Shown here: one piece after another, positions 1-10,154 of the stretch
Layout: each line of letters starts with the position of its first letter
Numbering within the stretch: position 1 is the first letter of the stretch
Assembly (NCBI GenBank): GCA_008477525.1
Contig: SPDT01000006.1
Span: 1,205,501-1,269,500 of the forward strand
Length of the DNA: 64,000 nt
Direction: 5' to 3'
Source: Hypomyces perniciosus
Lineage: Eukaryota; Ascomycota; Sordariomycetes; Hypocreales; Hypocreaceae
Translations under genes and position numbers: made by a program
The notes under the pieces: generated by a model
Database searches by the model: none
The model's input: the letters and a program-made list of their open reading frames with translations, nothing else
Told to the model about the DNA's origin: nothing

Positions 1-2365
1 GTGAGAACCTGGTGCTGCAAAGGAAAGTGTCAATGAGCAATACCGCAAGTGGGCCGGTGACTTCGACAGAATGCTCATCTTTGCCACGCGGCGCCCATGG
101 AACGGAGAGATAGCCGCCTCTCCCTGAAGGACCGGCCTGCGCGGTAGAGGTGAACTCGTCTACTTTATAGAGCAAGAGTCCATGCGGTCCATCGCGAATA
201 AAGGCCTGGCTTTCCCAGAGGGGCATATGAGCAACAGCGAATGGAGGATTGGGCATATCGGATAAAAACACGACGACATGAGCATTCGCAACATCACTTG
301 GTGACAGTGAAAGCCGTAGCGTCTGGTTCCAAGCCTCTCCTCTTTCCACAGCAGAGGACTTGAAGGTTGTCATTCCTTCTGTATTGGACGACGTGAAAAT
401 GCATTTTTCAAATCGCTCTCCAGAATGCTGACGAACTTCAAGAGTAACTTGTAGGTTTCCTCCGTGAAGTGTGCTCGGTATGCTCGTTGCGCTGCCTCCA
501 TATCTTGAGAGGAGATGTTGTCTAGCCAAAGCAGCGACGTTGAGAGTGAGATAGATGTCCGATCTAGGCTTTGTTGGCGCAGCAGAGAAGCCTATCCTGC
601 TGGTCTTCGAAACACCGGACAGCATTGTAGGTGTAGCTTTGATTAAGTCATCGGCATCTGAATGATTGAACTTCTTAAGAGAAACCTGCAGTCTCTCGCC
701 CCTTCTCGATTTCTCATAATGACCCGAAGCGCTGCTCATCAGCTCCCGAATTAATGGGTCAAACTCATCGTCGGGGGAGACCTTCGTGGACGGTGACCAG
801 ATACCGATAACCTGTTCAACTTCCTCTGCCTGCTTCATGATGGAATTGAGTTTCAAAACACCAATGCCAACTGTGCGCTGGGCTGTCTGTGTTGATTCGA
901 CGAGACTCGCTGTACTTTTGGACCCAGCAGTGCTTGGTGGACCATAACCATCCTGACTATCCATGCGGCTGGTTGATGGTCTTTCATCTTGCTGCTCTGA
1001 CACCGAATCCATCTTGTTCACGGCACTACCACGGGAGAAGGCAGATCGCGCAGTTTTGGCACCCCACATCAAGCTTCTCCTAGAAGTCTTGGTCCCACTG
1101 AGAGGCGGTGATCGCGGGTTTTCTTTGGAATAGCTGCTATCAGTACCTGACCGGGAAAGGGGTCGGGGCATCACAACTTGCTGTGAGGCCAACACCTTGA
1201 CGACAAGATACAACTCGGAGTCAGCCGATGGTGCATCCCCAATGTCCTGCGCAGATAGGTCGGTGAAGAGTGTTCTTGTACAGGAATTTTGCGCAAGAGC
1301 CCCTATTGATCCGCCTGCTGGTATCTCAATGGCAAAGCATTCCGACAGGCTTGTACCTTTACCGTACTGCGGCTTGCTGACGAGGTACGCCATCAAAGTG
1401 GTTTCTTCGACAGAGGTCCCTGCGAAGCCTTTTACCTCCAGCAAGATATGATTGAGGCTTGTGAGCTCAACTGTTGGCTGAGGAGGTTCATCTAGCAGGC
1501 TCATAACCGACTGCAGCTTTGTGATGTCTACAACCGAATCATCGCCCGTCAGAACCCGACCGCGGGCTGCTGGGTCTCGTACAACCACCTCGCCACCACA
1601 AAGCTTATTCACCGTAACCAGATCCCAAACAGTTTTTTCTCGTAATCTCTCGTACTCGTGGGCCGTAAGAATGTTGTAGAGAAACTGTTGGCGATGGAGG
1701 TTTAGAGAAGCGACAAGTTGCGACAGCTTGTCTAGCTTCGAATACTGTCGGGAGAGAAGCAGTTCGTGCAGGTTTTTAGAGTGCCATTCTCGCAGGCATG
1801 AAGCGATCTCGTCGACTAACGGTTCATCGACCGACGTAGGTGTTTCGTCCCCAATCTTTAGCATAGGAACTGGTGCTGGAGGCCGAGGCGTACTGGGGTC
1901 TCTCTTCATGGGGGTAGATAAATTCCCATAAGTGCCGTTGGTCAGTTCTCTCAGAGGCTTCCTCCACTTGTTCGAACCAGACAGGGTCCGTTTCTTGATC
2001 GATTCGGTACCATTGGTTATCCCGCTCTTGGCAGAGTCACTGGCGGGCCGGCCATCCGTATCGCTGGCCAAATCAGCATCGTCGACTTCATCTGACTCGC
2101 CAAGCATTTCTCGAATCTCTACACAGCTTCGGGGGAATATGCCACTGAAGACACGAGCCTCCAGTGTCTGCCCCTTGACGGACGTCAAGCCAGCAAGCAA
2201 ACTGGGCGGTGCCACTAGGTAGCCACGCAGCCAGTTGCCATCCGGCGTCTCCTCGATGATGTAGAGCTCATCGCCAATTTCGAGCGGGAGGTCGGCCGGA
2301 CTCGAAGCAGAGAAGGGGTATGTCGCGACGGCGAAGGCAATACGGGGTAAAGGCTGCCAGGGCAT
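1..2365 (-). CDS. DOCK-family guanine nucleotide exchange factor, N-terminal part (3' end outside window)
   Basis: The reading frame is open without a stop from the ATG at 2365 to the left edge, giving about 788 residues; the rest lies outside the window. Residues about 8-90 form an SH3 domain, with an AVATYPF start, an ELYIIEE strand, a GNWLRGYL RT/WW segment and a GIFPRSCVEI end. A long DOCK-N-like linker with low-complexity Ser/Arg patches follows. From about residue 600 comes a DOCK-C2 (DHR-1)-like region containing SDIYLTLNVA, HVVVFLSDMPNPPFAVAHMP and LLYKVDEF. The family activates Rac/Rho GTPases through a C-terminal DHR-2 domain, which would lie beyond base 1. In yeast the counterpart is Dck1, which works with Lmo1/ELMO. 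I infer a role in Rac-dependent polarity and membrane signalling. No intron is needed in this part. The order SH3 then C2 fits DOCK1/180-type proteins. The DHR-2 catalytic half is not visible, so activity cannot be judged. Confidence 0.88.
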   Translation of the reverse strand, partial: MPWQPLPRIAFAVATYPFSASSPADLPLEIGDELYIIEETPDGNWLRGYLVAPPSLLAGLTSVKGQTLEARVFSGIFPRSCVEIREMLGESDEVDDADLASDTDGRPASDSAKSGITNGTESIKKRTLSGSNKWRKPLRELTNGTYGNLSTPMKRDPSTPRPPAPVPMLKIGDETPTSVDEPLVDEIASCLREWHSKNLHELLLSRQYSKLDKLSQLVASLNLHRQQFLYNILTAHEYERLREKTVWDLVTVNKLCGGEVVVRDPAARGRVLTGDDSVVDITKLQSVMSLLDEPPQPTVELTSLNHILLEVKGFAGTSVEETTLMAYLVSKPQYGKGTSLSECFAIEIPAGGSIGALAQNSCTRTLFTDLSAQDIGDAPSADSELYLVVKVLASQQVVMPRPLSRSGTDSSYSKENPRSPPLSGTKTSRRSLMWGAKTARSAFSRGSAVNKMDSVSEQQDERPSTSRMDSQDGYGPPSTAGSKSTASLVESTQTAQRTVGIGVLKLNSIMKQAEEVEQVIGIWSPSTKVSPDDEFDPLIRELMSSASGHYEKSRRGERLQVSLKKFNHSDADDLIKATPTMLSGVSKTSRIGFSAAPTKPRSDIYLTLNVAALARQHLLSRYGGSATSIPSTLHGGNLQVTLEVRQHSGERFEKCIFTSSNTEGMTTFKSSAVERGEAWNQTLRLSLSPSDVANAHVVVFLSDMPNPPFAVAHMPLWESQAFIRDGPHGLLLYKVDEFTSTAQAGPSGRGGYLSVPWAPRGKDEHSVEVTGPLAVLLIDTFLCSTRFS

Positions 2366-5024
2366 TGAAACGCCGGGTGATGGGCTTCAAAATAGCAGCG
2401 ATTGGGTTCGGTTCGAGCAGCCGTTATTTCAGAATCGCGGTGCGCAGCAGCTGAGTGGTCGGGAAGACTCGACGATAACGAATGTGTGCGCTGGCGCGAG
2501 AGTGTTGTGAAGGCATCAAGCTTCAACGCGGCGGGCCGAGGGGCAAGAGAGCCGTGATGGCTAGATTGACGATTCCCGTTAATGAAATGCTCCTATGGAT
2601 GCTGATGAAGCTCTGAACAGGAGAGTATTTCATGATACGTACGGCTTGTGAAAAGCTGTTTGCAGGAGAGGGAAAAAAAAGCCGGCTGTTGGCCGTTCGA
2701 CAACCCCTGAGCAAACGCGGCAAGGATATCTATCGATGGCGATCTGACGGCGCAATGCAGTCAGAATAATCGGTCAATGCCTGGCCAGAAGTCGAAATCG
2801 CCCATACCAGAAAACCAGAATATGAATATTAGATGCTCTGCGCTCCTGGACATGCCAAACTCGAACCCCCGAAATGAAGATAGAAGACGGTATTGATGGA
2901 TGAATTGGCTCCGCGAGGGGAAATTTCCAGCCCTGACCGCGAGGTCTTGTCCTTGGTCTCAATACTAATGGACTTCTCTATCCACGGCGCACGGGCTCCA
3001 GGACGCGCTGTACCTGCCTCGTACCCACTACTTCTAGTGCTTGCAGTAGTGGTGCAAGCGGTGTTGCGTACAGGCGCCGTACTGTGTACATATGTTCCAG
3101 TGGAGTAATTACCTGTATTGATTGATTGTTGCAAAGCTGCGAGATCACCTCCTGTTGGCACAACCGGCCCGTGCCTTCAGTCAAATCTAGAATCTATTAT
3201 ATACGAGTAAGCCTCCGGACGCGGTACATGTAATAGTGTTCAGCTGCAATGAAACTTTTCATCGCACAACAGAAGATGTGCAAAACTCGCTGCAGGTGGT
3301 TGGCATGCCGTGTTCCGTGGTAGTACTGTATAGCAAGTTATGCCCTCCTTTTCCGGTTGTCGTCGATGGTTTCCGAGAAGTTAGTTGCCTCAACTGTTTC
3401 ATGTCCAATGAATCTGCTTTGGATAGAGCTCTCATTAGTCAGTCCTTCTTGAGCTGTAAGTGCATGCATCGGTTTCTCAGTTTATTCTTATTCATGAATC
3501 ATCGCCCGATCTCCTATCCCTGGCCCGGCCCTGTCAATATTGCTACGCTTATCGGGTTTTATTAATGAACCAGAGGACGCTCAGACCTTTGAAACAGTGC
3601 CTCCATGCTCTTCGCCAACCTACCCTACAAACATATTTCCAAGATATCCGGGTTTCAAAGGTACATATTTGCATCCATGTATTTCTGTTTGTACCATTCA
3701 CTGCTGTACATAGATGCTCACGGCTATGCGGGAATACTTGGAAATGACTACGAGTAGTGCTCCACGCGTTATTTCGTCGTGGTCACTGGAGTTGTTTGAT
3801 TGAACGGCTAAACATCTCAAGCCCAGCTCCACACATTCAGGGGGCGGGTTGACCGCCGTCGATCCAGTCTAGAGAAGACGGCATTTGCCACTTCAACTCG
3901 GCTCGCATTTCCACGGCCAATCAAGTTCCATGATGAGCATACACGTACAAAGTACAAATGCAGGGAGGAACTCCTGTGGCTGAATCGACAGAGCGGCCCT
4001 TGACGAAGCCATATTACGACCTAGTACTCTGTAGTATTAGTCTGCCCAGGTAATATGTACATACTTTGTAGTTTCCATTGAAGAAATCCATGAAATGCAT
4101 TACTCCGTACTCCGAACAAAGAGTTGAGAAATGAGCTGTCCCCACATCCCCGCCTCTGTCTTGGCGATCCTAAAGATTCACAAACGCACTCCGTACTACG
4201 GAGATGTATGAATACTAGTACTACGGAGTACCTAGTAATAGTACCTATAGGTACTCCGTAGATTACATCCCTTCTGTATAGTTGGGCACTACTACTCGTA
4301 TTCGGCCAGCCTAACAATTTTAAGCACTGAAACCGGGCTCATAACTTCTCTCTGTTATCAGTATCTACTAACGAGCCGGATGTTGTGCGTTCTTAGGATC
4401 TGGTAGTGTAGGCTTTGTTCCACTATGAGACAATAAGGTAACAGTACACCATACTATCGCTCTATGCATCTACTACGGAGTACTTCATTTCAATACATAA
4501 TAATATCATGGAAAATTATGGAATACTATATACATTATTTACTAACTGGGCGACAGCATATTAATATCTTATGCACTATACTACCGACAACGTATTCTGT
4601 GCATAGTATGCCGTAGCTTCACATATCCCAAATACTGCATGGGATAGTTATTCAAGTTCTGACCAATGTCGGTATCGTTCCACCACAGAGAGTAAACAAT
4701 AGCAGAGGGGACAGCTGTTTCCAGTTTATTGACATATGTGTTGTCATGGACTTAAAGGGCACGCCCTTGCCTCATAGTTTCGTCACTGTGCTATACAATT
4801 ATCTGACCGTCCATTGTGACTCAATTGCCAAGTCGTAACACAATTCTGAAGCTGCCCACATAAAGCCCTGGGATTTTAAGCATCCCAACATGCTTTTAAT
4901 AATCACTCTTTCCCACGCTCATCCCCCACGGCCCCGATACGAGAGAACCGCGAACACATAGTTCTCTCCACCTCCACTAGCTTTACCACATTCATCCCCA
5001 TCTTGACAACTTACATCGGCCATC
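2366..5024. other. Intergenic region between the divergent DOCK and GNAT genes
   Basis: These 2.66 kb hold no ORF with convincing codon use or recognisable protein similarity. The sequence is AT-rich from about 3.2 kb onward and carries a dense group of TACTCCGTA/TACGGAGTA words at 4101-4482. The stretch just left of 5024 is CT- and AC-rich, as expected for a 5' leader of the GNAT gene. Confidence 0.7.
4101..4482. repeat. Cluster of palindromic TACTCCGTA / TACGGAGTA words
   Basis: Five sites occur within 380 bp. They start near 4101, 4188 (a back-to-back pair reading ACTCCGTACTACGGAG), 4222, 4252 and 4474. Because the word occurs in both orientations, the segment can form several overlapping hairpins. 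The same word recurs in other intergenic regions of the window, for example near 23035, 28000, 29960, 47510 and 63430. Confidence 0.8.
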
Positions 5025-5840
5025 ATGGGAACACCCTTCATTAGCTTTCTCGAGCCTAGTAAGCTCGAGGGCTTCAAGCACGGCATCCCGCGAGAAACAC
5101 AGCCCGCATCTATCCCCAAACCATTTCTCGATGCCATGGAGGTCCGCGAGGATGTCTTCGTCAAGGAGCAAGGGGTCCCTGCGGAGAACGAGTTCGACTC
5201 CGATGACTCACGGTCGTGCCACTGGGTCGTCTACGCCAGTGTTAATAAGACAGAAGTGGCCGAAGTGAGGGATGAAGAAGGCAACATCGTGCAGCCACGG
5301 AAGAGCTCAACCCGAACCACACCTGTAGGAACCATTCGCGCGGTTCCATTCCCGCATGAGCCGCACCCAAAGCCTGGTGGAAGATATTGGAACGGTGTGC
5401 TGGAAGGCGAGGAACAAGCTGGCGACAAGAATGACGCAATTCCCACCAGGACATATGCTGCAGATCGACCTACAGCCTTTCATGACGGCAAGGAGCCTTA
5501 CGTCAAACTCGGACGTCTGGCGGTGGCAAAGGACTACCGGGGCAACCGACTAGCCGGTCTCCTTGTCAAGACAACTCTCGAATGGCTCAAGAAAAACCCA
5601 TCCTTCTTCGACCCGAGCATCAGAGAACTGGGACTAGAACAGATGGGCGTAACCGATGAGACGGGAGCACCACAGTGGGGAGGCCTCGTTTGTGTCCATG
5701 CCCAGGAGAAAATCGCCTATGCCTGGGCAAAATGGGGGTTCGTGGTAGATGAGGACATGGGGAAGTGGTGGGAGGAAGGCATTCCTCATGTCGGAATGTT
5801 TCTGCGTCTGAATATTGGCAACAAGCAACTCCGGATCTAA
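5025..5840 (+). CDS. GNAT-family N-acetyltransferase
   Basis: This single-exon gene encodes 271 residues, starting from the ATG in a fair context (GCCATCATGG). The segment near residues 38-55 (VREDVFVKEQGVPAENEFD) matches the N-terminal strand-helix of GNAT proteins of the ElaA/GNA1-like type. Motif A follows near residues 163-180: VKLGRLAVAKDYRGNRLAG. Its acetyl-CoA pyrophosphate loop reads R-G-N-R-L-A where R-G-x-G-x-G/A is usual, so the loop is slightly degenerate. A later HAQEKIAYAWAKWGF segment fits motif B, where the acyl-CoA-binding Tyr often lies. A roughly 60-residue insert separates the two halves, a feature I associate with fungal members. The substrate cannot be predicted; small amines or amino sugars are possible. 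The gene is divergent from the DOCK gene and converges on RPS5. Confidence 0.85.
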   Translation: MGTPFISFLEPSKLEGFKHGIPRETQPASIPKPFLDAMEVREDVFVKEQGVPAENEFDSDDSRSCHWVVYASVNKTEVAEVRDEEGNIVQPRKSSTRTTPVGTIRAVPFPHEPHPKPGGRYWNGVLEGEEQAGDKNDAIPTRTYAADRPTAFHDGKEPYVKLGRLAVAKDYRGNRLAGLLVKTTLEWLKKNPSFFDPSIRELGLEQMGVTDETGAPQWGGLVCVHAQEKIAYAWAKWGFVVDEDMGKWWEEGIPHVGMFLRLNIGNKQLRI

Positions 5841-6183
5841 AACTCCACTGCGAGGAGACAAACAACGGAATCACGAAGAAGGCATGATCTTTCATTAGAA
5901 TAGAAGGTAGACTCACGGACAAGTCCGCTCACACTAAAAAGCCGAAAACATTCCTTGATTGACGCCGTACTTTTTGTCTCATCACCGGGTGAAGTATAGA
6001 CACAGGAGGCATGATTCATTTAGCCCTTGTGGAGCCCATATTTTTATTTAGACCCTAGAGCCACTTGTGACAATCCATAGCCGCGTTCCCAGACCCGAAC
6101 GCAAAATGCAATTCTGAAAGATGCCTGAACCACGCCAAAGCCACACACTCCATCCATCCAGGTAAACCCCCGCCGCGCACCGT
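5841..6183. other. Convergent 3' region between GNAT gene and RPS5
   Basis: This is a 343-bp gap between two stop codons. It must contain the 3' UTRs of both genes. No ORF or structured RNA was recognised. Confidence 0.6.
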
Positions 6184-6959
6184 TTATCGGTTGCTCTTGG
6201 CCACACGCTCCAACTCGTCCTTCTTCTTGATAGCGTATGAGTTGCTGCTACCCTTCGCGGCGTTGATCAGCTCCTCAGCCAGGCACTCAGCAATGGACTT
6301 GACGTTTCGGAAAGCAGCCTCGCGGGCACCGGTGGTGAGGAGAGCGATGGCCTGGTTGACTCTTCGGAGAGGGGAGACATCGACGGCTTGTCGGCGGACG
6401 GTACCGGCAGAGCCAATTCGGGTAGAGTCTTCACGGGGACCGCAGTTGACGATGGCGTCAACGGCAACCTGGATGGGGTTCTGGTCGGTCATGAGGTGGA
6501 TCTAAATAATGTATTAGCAAATGGTCTCGTTGCCAAGTCAACTGTACAGCCTGGGCACAACGTACGATCTCGAAAGCGTGGGCGACAATTCGGACAGCCA
6601 TGAGCTTCTTGCCGTTGTTGCGGCCGTGCATCATGAGCGAGTTGGTCAATCGCTCAATGATGGGGCAGTTGGCCTTTCGGAATCGCTTGACGGCATATCG
6701 GCCAGCAGAGTGGGTGACATAGACGGGGTTTCGCAGGGAAATGTAGTCGCTATTCGGTCAATCCATCAGCACAAAAAATTCTCCCTCCCAGCAATTTATT
6801 TTATCGCAACTCGACGTACGTCAGAGAGATGTCGCGGACCTCGACATCGTAGTCCCACTTGTTGAACAGCTTGACGTTGCCGACCTCCTTGACAACATCC
6901 TTGGGGAGAACGTCGGAGACGATCGTGTTCTCGATCTCGATTTCACCGGCGTCAGACAT
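6184..6959 (-). CDS. rps5: 40S ribosomal protein uS7 (Rps5)
   Basis: Three exons (6959-6820, 6749-6566, 6501-6184) join in frame to 213 codons before TAA, the usual length of eukaryotic uS7. The first exon starts [19 protein letters not shown] and reaches [10 protein letters not shown]. The second holds [19 protein letters not shown] and [20 protein letters not shown]. The third starts [12 protein letters not shown] and continues [12 protein letters not shown], ending ERVAKSNR. These are the conserved mRNA/tRNA-contacting segments of the S7 fold in the small-subunit head. Donors are GTACGT in both introns and the acceptors are AATAG and TTTAG. The gene is divergent from RPS25, and the two probably share promoter elements, giving coordinated ribosomal-protein expression. 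Codon use is strongly biased towards C-ending codons, as expected for a highly expressed gene. Confidence 0.96.
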
Positions 6960-7283
6960 CTTGGCTATTTGCAGTCGAGAATTCCGGTGCTGGCGGGGAC
7001 TGCAGGTTAGTATTGCGGAATGTCGAGATGTGATTTTTCGAGATGTTGAAGGTGGGCGTGGTCGCGAGGATTGAAATTTTGGTGGTGTGCCCGCTGGGCG
7101 AATCAGGTGGCGCAAAAAGTTAGGTACGTACCCGCCACCCACATCCGCTTAGGGCACGGCTGCCCTGGCGAACTCGAACTCCGAGTGGGCGGGTTCGTTC
7201 AAGTGGGAGGGCTTGGAAACGCATCGCCAAAAATTCCCCTTCCTCCACCACTTGCCACCAACGACAAGCACATCACAGACACA
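6960..7283. promoter_or_regulatory. Shared divergent promoter of RPS5 and RPS25
   Basis: The 324 bp between the two ATGs must carry both promoters and both 5' leaders. It is locally GC-rich, with imperfect palindromes around 7150-7190 (GGCACGGCTGCCCTGGC, and CTCGAACTCCGAG). I do not recognise a specific known ribosomal-protein box. Calling it a shared promoter is inference from gene orientation. Confidence 0.6.
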
Positions 7284-7686
7284 ATGGTACGCAGCACCAG
7301 CGCTCACGATGGTGTCGCAAACTAGATGCTGATACTGAATTTTACAGGCGCCCGCTGCTGGAGCAAAGAAGCAAAAGAAGAAGTGGTCGAAGGGCAAGGT
7401 CAAGGACAAGGCCCAGCACGCCGTCCTGCTCGACAAGACCACCTCCGAGAAGCTCTACAAGGATGTCCAGTCCTACCGCCTCGTCACTGTCGCTACTCTC
7501 GTCGACCGAATGAAGATCAACGGTTCGCTCGCACGACAGTGCCTCAAGGACCTCGAGGAGAAGGGCATGATCAAGCCGATCGTCACTCATAGCAAGATGA
7601 AGATCTACAGTACGACCTCCAGCGCCCCCGAAGGAATTTGTTTGCGATACTAACAATATACAGCCCGTGCCATCGGTGACGCGTAA
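7284..7686 (+). CDS. rps25: 40S ribosomal protein eS25 (Rps25)
   Basis: Exons are 7284-7286, 7348-7609 and 7664-7686, totalling 95 codons plus TAA. The first exon is only the ATG, followed by donor GTACGC. The second begins APAAGAKKQKKKWSKGKVKD, the lysine-rich eS25 N-terminus, and continues to KLYKDVQSYRLVTVATLVDR and SLARQCLKDLEEKGMIK, the winged-helix part. The last exon adds ARAIGDA-like residues after a phase-1 junction (ACC-CGT-GCC). eS25 sits in the small-subunit head near the E site and is needed for initiation on some IRES elements. The translation is continuous only with this three-exon model, and the length matches the family. It is transcribed away from RPS5. Confidence 0.95.
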
Positions 7687-10154
7687 ATCAGCTGAACGGT
7701 GGAAGTGAAGCATTGGCATTTGGCGTCTGGTTGGTCTGAAAATAAGAGAACGGCCACAACTGCGGAGGATGATGCAAGGCACATAGAAAGCCTGGTTAGG
7801 ACTCTTTTCATGCTGGGTGTAGCATACCTTGGGACCGGAAACGCTTTAGCGTATGGCAACGGAATGAAGATCTTCAAATGAGCAAAAAGACATGACATTT
7901 TGAATACAATTGTGATGCCACAATTGTTGTCCCATACCTAGATGTGCGATCTATCTTGAGGCTCTCCTTGATGAGTTGCATGACCTGCATGTTGAACTCC
8001 ATTCTACCTATCCTCTTGAGTCCACTCTACAGATCTCGGTGAGCGCATCGGGGTGCAAATATCTATCTCCTATACATCATCAATTGTGAAATTGTGGAGA
8101 ATTGCCGATTGATGTTTATGCCATGGTTGATGCTGGTCTTGTATCTAATATTTACTACTATGATGTAGTACTACTACCTTACCTAGTATTACTAGGCAGT
8201 AGTAGGTAATACATGTGGGTAGTATAATAGCATTGAAGCTCTACCTCGCGCCTATCGCAAAGGTGCAGCTATTAGAAATGGTCCAAGATTGAGGAGAGGA
8301 TGTTTGTGGTAGGGACCTCATTGCCTTACATTGCAATGCGATGTTGGGCTTTTATATATAAAAGAAGAGAATAAAATAAAAAGAAAAAAACCAGACAGTG
8401 TCCAAACTGACCGATGGATTTTGAACTCTTGATAGGATTTTTGACAAGGAAAAAGTGCTGTCAACACAATGTCCCTCTGCTGCAAAACGGAGGCCCACCC
8501 ACGATATTGGACTCTAAGGCTGTATGTAGCGGATGAGAATGCAGTAACAAAAATGAGCACCCATTTTTCTACAATACCGCCAGCATGGTTATTATTTGTC
8601 CATGTCTACTATATCTGGAATTGCTACAGGCTCTACTACGTAGTAAAGAATGATACTATTACTACCATCAAACATAACTGCATTTATGTTAGGGTGATGA
8701 GAGCCACCAAGATCACATGCAAATATCATTAGTGCTTATGCCAATGGGTTATGGCCTTACGATAGCCATACCGATTTTATTCTGTTATGCCGCAACTTGA
8801 TGCCAGATTCAAATTGTACGTTTGGAAAAGAGAGATCAGGTATGAATTGTGTCCTCACAATGTCCGGTGTTCTTGTTCTGCTCGCTAACCGCAAGATCCT
8901 TGTTTCCATTCTGTAAAACAGAGGGAATTTTTTTTTGTCTTTTGCCTGGTTAGATGTATTCTCCAGGGGGTAAGCCATTGATTGATGTACTTCGCTTTCT
9001 GCGCTGGAAGGGTTGTGGATTGAAACAGCCTGCCAGTTCTTTCATATGGCTGGCGTTGTATCCTCTGAATAATGATAGGGCCAAATCAGGCAGGCCAGAA
9101 CAAATCAGGAATGATGCCACGGGACTTGTTATGCAGAAAAAAAAACGGGTTTGAGTTTCACATGCACAGTTTGTTCCCGCCTAGCCAGCCCTTTTGTTGT
9201 TATATATGGCGAAGTTACTCAATGTCCCTCAGGATCTCCCTGGCTTGTATTCCCCAGAAGAGGAAATCTTTTGAGATCAAAATCTAATATGACTCTAGGA
9301 GCGGCATTTGTTGCGGGAGGCAGAGGAATTCAGATTGTCTTCTGGTGGAGCCGGAGTGCGCGGGATGGGCTAAGTTATACCCGATGAGATAAGCGGGACT
9401 GTGGCGGTTGCAAGGATACCAACGGAGTACGAAGTAGGTACTACCTAGATGCGAAGGACGAGACGACATGTCCTTACGAGTACGGACAGGATGGAGACGT
9501 AGGCGCAGCTGGTATTATCTCGAGAGCCGGTTTTCAGGGATTTTGCTAATCTCGCTCCGGTGACAGTTGCTATAGACGCTTTGAGGTTTGAAGCTGGGAT
9601 GCTTGAGGTACATATAATATACTGCTCAACACAGCGGGTAAATGGCCGAGGGTTGGCGGGTGGCCTCGGCGTGAGAGAATTTCGGAGCGAACCGGTATCT
9701 CGCTGCCCAGTGACATGAACTGAGAGCCGCCCAAAACAAAGGTTACAGCACTGTGTCAATTTTTGTGTGCAGCGCGTTGCTGGGGCTTTTTTTAGCCAAG
9801 ACCCAAGCCCAAGCCCCTTGAACTAGGCAGCCCGATAGAGCAGACCGATAGAACAGACCTGCCTGAGGCTGCTGCGAGCACAGCGCTGTTCGAGAAGGCG
9901 ATTTGCAGTGCAGGATCCAGTGGTCCTAGGCTCCTAGCCTGCGGCACTAGCGCAGCCCGGAAAGACTCGCTCTCAAAAGCTGTCCCCTTCAGACCCGCCG
10001 CAATTTTTTCCCCTCCCCCCAAACCACCCATTCGCCCGTCGGTGCAGAATTTATTTCGCTCGACTCCCACATCCACTTCTTTCTTTCTCCTTCATCTCCA
10101 TCTCCCCTCAATCCTTTCTTGTATTTCCGGGAAAGCGTGAGAACATCAGCCAAA
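7687..10154. other. Intergenic region between RPS25 and ADP/ATP carrier gene
   Basis: No convincing gene is seen in 2.47 kb. Only short unrelated ORFs occur. The sequence is AT-rich with TAGTACTAC-like runs near 8140-8220, and becomes C/T-rich from about 10040, as expected for the leader of the carrier gene. Confidence 0.65.

Noticed and set aside
2830..2870. tRNA-like GGGGGTTCGAGTTTGG on the minus strand
   Set aside because: Only a B-box-like word is present; no acceptor stem, D arm or anticodon arm can be folded around it.
7687..10154. Possible hidden gene in the long RPS25-carrier spacer
   Set aside because: ORFs are short, overlap on both strands, start at weak contexts and show no recognisable domain.
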